In this document: positions 53,201-56,247 of the stretch, in pieces | How the letters are laid out: each line of letters begins with the position of its first letter | How positions within the stretch are numbered: the stretch's first letter is position 1 | Assembly: GCF_001939115.1 (NCBI RefSeq) | Contig: NZ_MQTZ01000055.1 | Location: 1 to 56,247 of the forward strand | Direction: 5' to 3' | DNA: 56,247 nt | From: Leptolyngbya sp. 'hensonii' | GTDB taxonomy: Bacteria > Cyanobacteriota > Cyanobacteriia > GCF-001939115 | Notes under the pieces: generated by a model | Databases searched by the model: none | What the model saw: only the letters and a program-made list of their open reading frames with translations | What the model was told of the DNA's origin: nothing | Translations under genes and position numbers: made by a program

Positions 53201-54596
53201 CTTAGACCAAGCAATTAGTACCGACCGATTTAGACCACCTTATGCTAGTCACTGGCCTATTATGTTTCCAACAGAGGAGGATGTTAGTCACCTCGTAAAT
53301 GAGGAACCTTTTAGAAGAAATATGAACCTCAGTGATTTTGCGATAGGTACAGACTTTGCTCGATATGTAGTAGAGCCTCGGATACTAAGAGCGTATGATC
53401 TTGAGTCATTAGAAATCAGCCGAGAAGATGTTTTTCGCTGGTTTATAAGGAGTGTGTCTGAGCTGGGCTATCCAGGGCAAGGGCAGCAGTGTTTTCGATA
53501 TGACATGCATTTACTGAGTAAGTACGGTGGAGGACGCGCACGACCAGGCTGGGCTGAACGATTGGGCAAGAAGTATTACTGGATACTGTTGCGTCAACTG
53601 GCAGGTATTATCTCCGACCATGTACCAAGAAAAATAGAATTGTGGGGAGATGAACGAGAAACGTCTTTACCTAGAGTGCATGGAATCGATTTTAGAGATA
53701 TTGATTTGACGGATCTACGCTCATTCCTCCCACAAAATCCTGAATATCTAGCGTGGTGGAAGCCAATTGCTTACGATTTTAGTGCTTTTTCTCACTTGGA
53801 TCATGCAAGCTGGATATGGGATGAGAACTTCCTAAATACTATGGAGGTAATTGAGATATCTGACAATAGTAGCGACGATTGGGTTTACCTATCCTTGTAT
53901 TTAAGTCTGAGGGATACACCAGAACTTAGTGCTGATGATGAGCGCTCTTATCGAAACTTTTCTATCTTACTTAAATCAGCTTTTGTGCCATATGCAGACT
54001 TGAAAAGGATACGCCGAGCAGCACGCTCTACTGATGATTTCTACAATCGTTCTCATCTTGATGAGCCACATGATTATCGATTGCTCATCGGTGAATATCC
54101 CAATACATTGGTTCTTCAACAGAGAATAGAAGTTGGTGAGATAGATCTTAGTTGCTCTGTTCCCGGAACAGACGCAGCGCAGAACACCTGCATTGAGTTA
54201 CTAAGAGGAGGGGAATTTGAGTATGACTGTAGTGAGGAAGAATCAATACCAAATCTTTTAGTACCATACCCTGATCTTGTTGATTTCGGCAGATTGCAGT
54301 GGGATGGTTTGTACGGTTGGATAGATTCTGCTAGTTCTCTGCAAATAGCGACAATCAATAATGAGCAAGGTTCAGGATTACTTATTAAGAAAAATTATCT
54401 TCAGCAGTTTCTTGAAAACAGATCTCTTGCACTCATATATGTTGGTTTGCAGCGCAAATATTTTGTTAATGGTTTTAGACAAGGCCCAGGCTCACATGAA
54501 TTAAGAAGTATTTATGAGCTAAACGGGAATCAGATTCGAGCACTATCACAGTCGGCCCAACAATATCGCAATAGCCAGGGAGATATAGAAAGCTAA
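50259..54596 (+). CDS. PD-(D/E)XK nuclease-STAND ATPase, Avs-like
   Basis: 1445 aa from ATG 50259; a longer start at 50148 would overlap drmC. Residues 10-110 form an Mrr/PD-(D/E)XK nuclease: Glu in FEELCCQIF, GGDGGVEALW and GLQAKYF (Asp ... Q-x-K). Near 368 lies the P-loop LLRGPAGVGKTHAIIDHAL, and at about 443 ICIDALNESQ, a STAND/NACHT Walker B variant. The remaining 900 residues are helical repeats without clear motif, the likely sensor. Avs-type proteins bind a phage protein and then cut DNA. It directly follows drmC in the same direction and may be co-expressed with DISARM. Confidence 0.75.
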   Translation: MPEINFQQIRPFNGGVREAFEELCCQIFRRLTTPEVEPNSAYQRFRGAGGDGGVEALWISPNGEKWGLQAKYFDGLGDSQFAQMTESLQQATGNHPELRRYTFCIPFNPTGPTARGRRGRSQSEKLCDWIQNARQELQTNGLDIVIEVWTESVLCDRLLAVDINGGLRRYWFDSNVMGWDWFGARLDEAKVQAGRRYTPRLSVDVPAFAALEAFSCTDKWRKRTEILLASLRKTISSWHQDISTSSSLPEDGQDLAASISNQLSQLEIELREASSWDQHLNLEAVSSHVEHLLQESQQAEQIFLDDLIANHGDNADTPGFRQFEAEYNVHFPAAKLDTSRELVTVLRKLEEWLESSDARLPRSKVMLLRGPAGVGKTHAIIDHALHRYADGQLCLVFYGEDFAGGEPWEVMVRKLGLPGDVGRDEFWSMIDTIGESAGIPALICIDALNESQDRSRWKQAWLPTLRQQITQFPWLKLCISCRDTYLDEVIEDESEIPYFEHNGFVGREFEAIQKFFEFYQLEPPATPLLQREFANPLFLHLVCIGLQDEGLASLPLGSLGFTDILRLILDSKNKSAAQVCRYDFRDNKVYSAVKALAQEMSQRRTRILPREIAQDIVGRIFSTDDHNRSLFLQLEKEGLISFLFRKERPLAPRQWFCRFTFERIGDFLIALSVINEIDTRIHTISQSQELQPQTNIISFIRESILEYSNGTARANSTQPTSDNTEELLKNRGVLEALSIILPERFHVELADVLDTVNRVQVLLPIIFSGFEWRSPSSFSRHTELLVYEGLRNSQIAFNVMSALFGMVPVPNHPLNAGFIDRLNWDADLTTRDPFWSFTLHKDFEEKGRARQLIEWSLKADLTAFSEETARLWSLFLAWCCASSDRRVRDRASKGLTRFFLIQPTIIKPIILHFAEVDDDYILERVSLAAYSTLLHLKDDHFTKDTAEAIYTEFFAQDSVPDSVLTRDWLRLIVELAYQQNILDQAISTDRFRPPYASHWPIMFPTEEDVSHLVNEEPFRRNMNLSDFAIGTDFARYVVEPRILRAYDLESLEISREDVFRWFIRSVSELGYPGQGQQCFRYDMHLLSKYGGGRARPGWAERLGKKYYWILLRQLAGIISDHVPRKIELWGDERETSLPRVHGIDFRDIDLTDLRSFLPQNPEYLAWWKPIAYDFSAFSHLDHASWIWDENFLNTMEVIEISDNSSDDWVYLSLYLSLRDTPELSADDERSYRNFSILLKSAFVPYADLKRIRRAARSTDDFYNRSHLDEPHDYRLLIGEYPNTLVLQQRIEVGEIDLSCSVPGTDAAQNTCIELLRGGEFEYDCSEEESIPNLLVPYPDLVDFGRLQWDGLYGWIDSASSLQIATINNEQGSGLLIKKNYLQQFLENRSLALIYVGLQRKYFVNGFRQGPGSHELRSIYELNGNQIRALSQSAQQYRNSQGDIES

Positions 54597-54658
54597 CCGA
54601 CTAATCAACAACCTACAAGCTTCTGACTTCTCGAAGCGCAAATCCTAAGCTTGGTCGT

Positions 54659-55234
54659 TCATCTTGGAAAGCGGCTACTTCTTTGAGCTACACGCCTCTT
54701 AGCCCCCGTGACATTAATCCGCATGACGATCACATCCTTCGTTGCTCCATAAAAATCAACTGCCTCATCCATGCTCATTTTTGTCTTCACAATATGGAGC
54801 GCGGCTTCTTCAGAAATAAGCAGTGCTGGCCCCAGCCAGTTAGCTTCATCCTCCTGTTCCTTATTGAAATGACGGCACCCGTTCTTATCCAGGACAGGCA
54901 TAGGCATATGTCCGAGAATGCCGTGGCCCAGCTCATGGGCAATATTTGAAGCTTGCCGACGAGGGTGATGCGAATCGTTATGGATAATCCGCCGTCGATA
55001 ACCGTCGCAGATAGTAATTGCTGAAAAACTCTGCGAGTCATGGTTCATGTAGTACTGAACAGCCTCTGGGATCTCTCCCACATATGAGGACAAGGGATCG
55101 ACCGGGATTTCAAGATGAGCAGCTAATTTCCAGGGACAAAGTGGTGCATGAGGACTCAGCCCCAGATCAGCTCTAAATTCCCGTGCATAGTTGTTAGCTT
55201 CGGTCTTAAAACCACGACGGAACTCACCCATCAA
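54659..55234 (-). CDS. ImmA/IrrE-type metallopeptidase, CapP-like
   Basis: 191 aa. NIAHELGHGILGHMP is the HExxH zinc site (about residues 95-109), with ANWLGPALLI further on as in ImmA/IrrE peptidases. Such peptidases cleave a partner repressor. It overlaps the HTH gene by 4 bp (ATGA). In known CapH/CapP pairs, the peptidase cuts the HTH repressor on DNA damage and releases a defence operon. The divergent ubiquitin-like operon is the likely target here. Confidence 0.82.
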   Translation of the reverse strand: MMGEFRRGFKTEANNYAREFRADLGLSPHAPLCPWKLAAHLEIPVDPLSSYVGEIPEAVQYYMNHDSQSFSAITICDGYRRRIIHNDSHHPRRQASNIAHELGHGILGHMPMPVLDKNGCRHFNKEQEDEANWLGPALLISEEAALHIVKTKMSMDEAVDFYGATKDVIVMRINVTGAKRRVAQRSSRFPR

Positions 55235-55593
55235 TCTTCCCGATCCTTGCGTAGACGTTCATATCCAGCTTTGACAATGGCTTCGAGTGCTGCTGCTCCT
55301 TCCGGTGTGAGGTGAGGGTCTGCCCGTAAGTACGCCGTGATCTGGGCGAGTGGGTCAGACTCTACTTGAATCTCTTCACTACCTTGAACGAAAAATTCAG
55401 CCTTAAGACCTGACCATGCTAGCAACGCAGCGAGGCTATCGACATCAGGTCTTCTCCCTTGTGCCATGCGGGTTAATGTTGATGCGCTAACTCCAGACTG
55501 CTCAGCAACTTGCTTCCACGCCAATTTCTTCGACTGACGTTGACTGTCTAGTGCCGCATAAAAGGACTCCACGTTGAATTCGACCTTTCCCAT
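55231..55593 (-). CDS. XRE-family HTH repressor, CapH-like
   Basis: 120 aa. KLAWKQVAEQSGVSASTLTR then MAQGRRPDVDSLAALLAWSG is a Cro/C1-type HTH (about residues 20-70), and an acidic helical tail follows (PLAQITAYLRADPHLTPEGA), the likely cleavage/dimerisation part. It is co-translated with the metallopeptidase and divergent from the ubiquitin-like operon, with operator-like repeats between, so it probably represses both directions. Confidence 0.82.
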   Translation of the reverse strand: MGKVEFNVESFYAALDSQRQSKKLAWKQVAEQSGVSASTLTRMAQGRRPDVDSLAALLAWSGLKAEFFVQGSEEIQVESDPLAQITAYLRADPHLTPEGAAALEAIVKAGYERLRKDRED

Positions 55594-55648
55594 CTCGCCT
55601 CCCGGTTGCTCACTTGCAATTCTAAATCACATGTGCAATAAATAAAAG

Positions 55649-55668
55649 TGATTGCACTATAGCAATCA
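55649..55668. promoter_or_regulatory. Operator between HTH gene and ubiquitin-like operon
   Basis: TGATTGC-ACTATA-GCAATCA is a perfect inverted repeat. Related half-sites TTGCAATT, TGCAATA, GCAATC and AATTGCAT lie between 55610 and 55699. The position between divergent genes and next to the start at 55700 suggests an XRE repressor operator. Confidence 0.65.
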
Positions 55669-55699
55669 AAGTTCACTCTCGCAATCGGAGAATTGCATT

Positions 55700-56155
55700 A
55701 TGGTTACATCACAGAATTACCGGGTTAAAGTCGATGAGAACACCTACTCCGTCTCAGATCCAGTTATCACAGGACTTCAACTGCTGGACACGGCTGGTAA
55801 GAGACCATCAGATGAGTTCCTCATTTTCTATCTGCTGCCGGACGGTCAGCTTGAGGAAATCCGTTTGGATGAGACCGTTGACCTGAGACAGCGCGGTGTG
55901 GAGCGTTTCATCACTTGGCGCAGCGATCGCTCGTTCCGCTTTGTAATTGACGGTCGCCGTTTTGAGTGGGGCGCACCTCTCATCACAGGGCTGAAGCTTA
56001 AACAGCTCGCAGGGGTTGACCCTCAAACGTATGGAGTCTGGCTAGAAGTCAGAGGAGGGGAAGACCGTCCGGTAGAAAATACCGAGACAGTTGACCTTAC
56101 AGCTCCAGGGGTCGAGCGATTCTTCACTGGTAAGAAAACCACGACGGAGGGGTAG
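55700..56155 (+). CDS. Two-domain ubiquitin-like protein (multiubiquitin)
   Basis: 151 aa from ATG 55700 with CGGAG upstream; an earlier frame start at 55652 is unlikely because it lies inside the operator. Two similar domains are visible: YRVKVDENTYSVSDPVITG ... VDLRQRGVERFITW and FVIDGRRFEWGAPLITG ... VDLTAPGVERFF. This matches the Multi_ubiq family. It ends in GKKTTTEG rather than GG. In such operons the protein is probably activated and passed on by E1/E2-like proteins encoded downstream. It is followed after 3 bp by the E2-like gene. Confidence 0.85.
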   Translation: MVTSQNYRVKVDENTYSVSDPVITGLQLLDTAGKRPSDEFLIFYLLPDGQLEEIRLDETVDLRQRGVERFITWRSDRSFRFVIDGRRFEWGAPLITGLKLKQLAGVDPQTYGVWLEVRGGEDRPVENTETVDLTAPGVERFFTGKKTTTEG

Positions 56156-56158
56156 ACC

Positions 56159-56247
56159 ATGCCTTTTTTGCCTTCCCGCGATCGGGAATATTTGGAAAGC
56201 AAGGGGTTTGTCTACCAAGAAATCGTCGATGGAAGCCAGAAGGGGCT
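56159..56247 (+). CDS. E2-like protein, 5' end only
   Basis: Only the first 29 codons lie in the window. SRDREYLESKGFVYQEIVDG with a following QKG resembles the start of prokaryotic E2/UBC-like proteins of multiubiquitin operons. The catalytic Cys lies beyond the edge. The 3-bp gap to the ubiquitin-like gene shows one transcript; E1 (ThiF-like) and JAB-type genes would be expected next. Confidence 0.7.
   Translation, partial: MPFLPSRDREYLESKGFVYQEIVDGSQKG

Overview
The window looks like part of a large cyanobacterial plasmid, or an integrative element with plasmid-type replication. HIP1-type GCGATCGC words are scattered through it. It carries a ParA/ParB pair, an iteron origin with its initiator, a tyrosine integrase beside a tRNA-Phe 3' remnant, and a mobilisation region. 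I infer a filamentous cyanobacterium from gene style, but no sequence here names the species.

Layout. 1-1.5 kb: integrase (runs off the left edge) and a tRNA-derived attachment remnant. 1.5-4.8 kb: parB and parA, a nine-copy iteron array with 22/33-bp phasing, and the rep gene. 4.8-8.1 kb: a catalytically degraded IS630-like protein, an unknown gene, and a roughly 670-bp hairpin-rich segment that may encode a large structured RNA. 8.1-14.4 kb: a leftward cluster with a methylase-helicase of the strawberry-notch type, in which each intergenic gap holds paired stem-loops. 14.8-17.4 kb: a MobF-like relaxase-helicase split by a one-base frameshift. 17.4-21 kb: a leftward trio of kinase, membrane Cas4-like protein and HTH-kinase, followed upstream by two MITE-like elements. 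21.6-30.7 kb: an NYN RNase-like gene, small DNA-binding proteins, a ParA-like ATPase with a truncated duplicate, membrane proteins, a TraG/TraD-type coupling protein, a pentapeptide-repeat protein and a RHH-like protein. No VirB-type transfer channel is visible.

31-56 kb is a dense defence region: radC; a complete class 1 DISARM gene set (drmD, drmMI, drmA, drmB, drmC); a short Argonaute plus HNH-nuclease operon (SPARHA-like) inserted in the opposite orientation between drmMI and drmA; a 1.4-kaa nuclease-STAND ATPase directly after drmC; then a CapH/CapP-like HTH and metallopeptidase pair divergent from a bacterial ubiquitin-like operon (two-domain ubiquitin-like protein, then an E2-like gene cut by the right edge).

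How it works together. Rep and iterons would start replication, ParAB would partition, and the integrase could recombine the element at tRNA-Phe. The relaxase and coupling protein would have served transfer, but the relaxase appears damaged. The defence block protects the host-plasmid unit by several independent mechanisms: DNA modification and restriction (DISARM), nucleic-acid-triggered abortive killing (Argonaute-HNH), phage-protein sensing (STAND), and a regulated ubiquitin-like conjugation system. The less familiar candidates are the kinase/Cas4-like/kinase trio, the duplicated double stem-loop module, the structured segment at 6.8-7.5 kb, and paired palindromes embedded in frame in parB.
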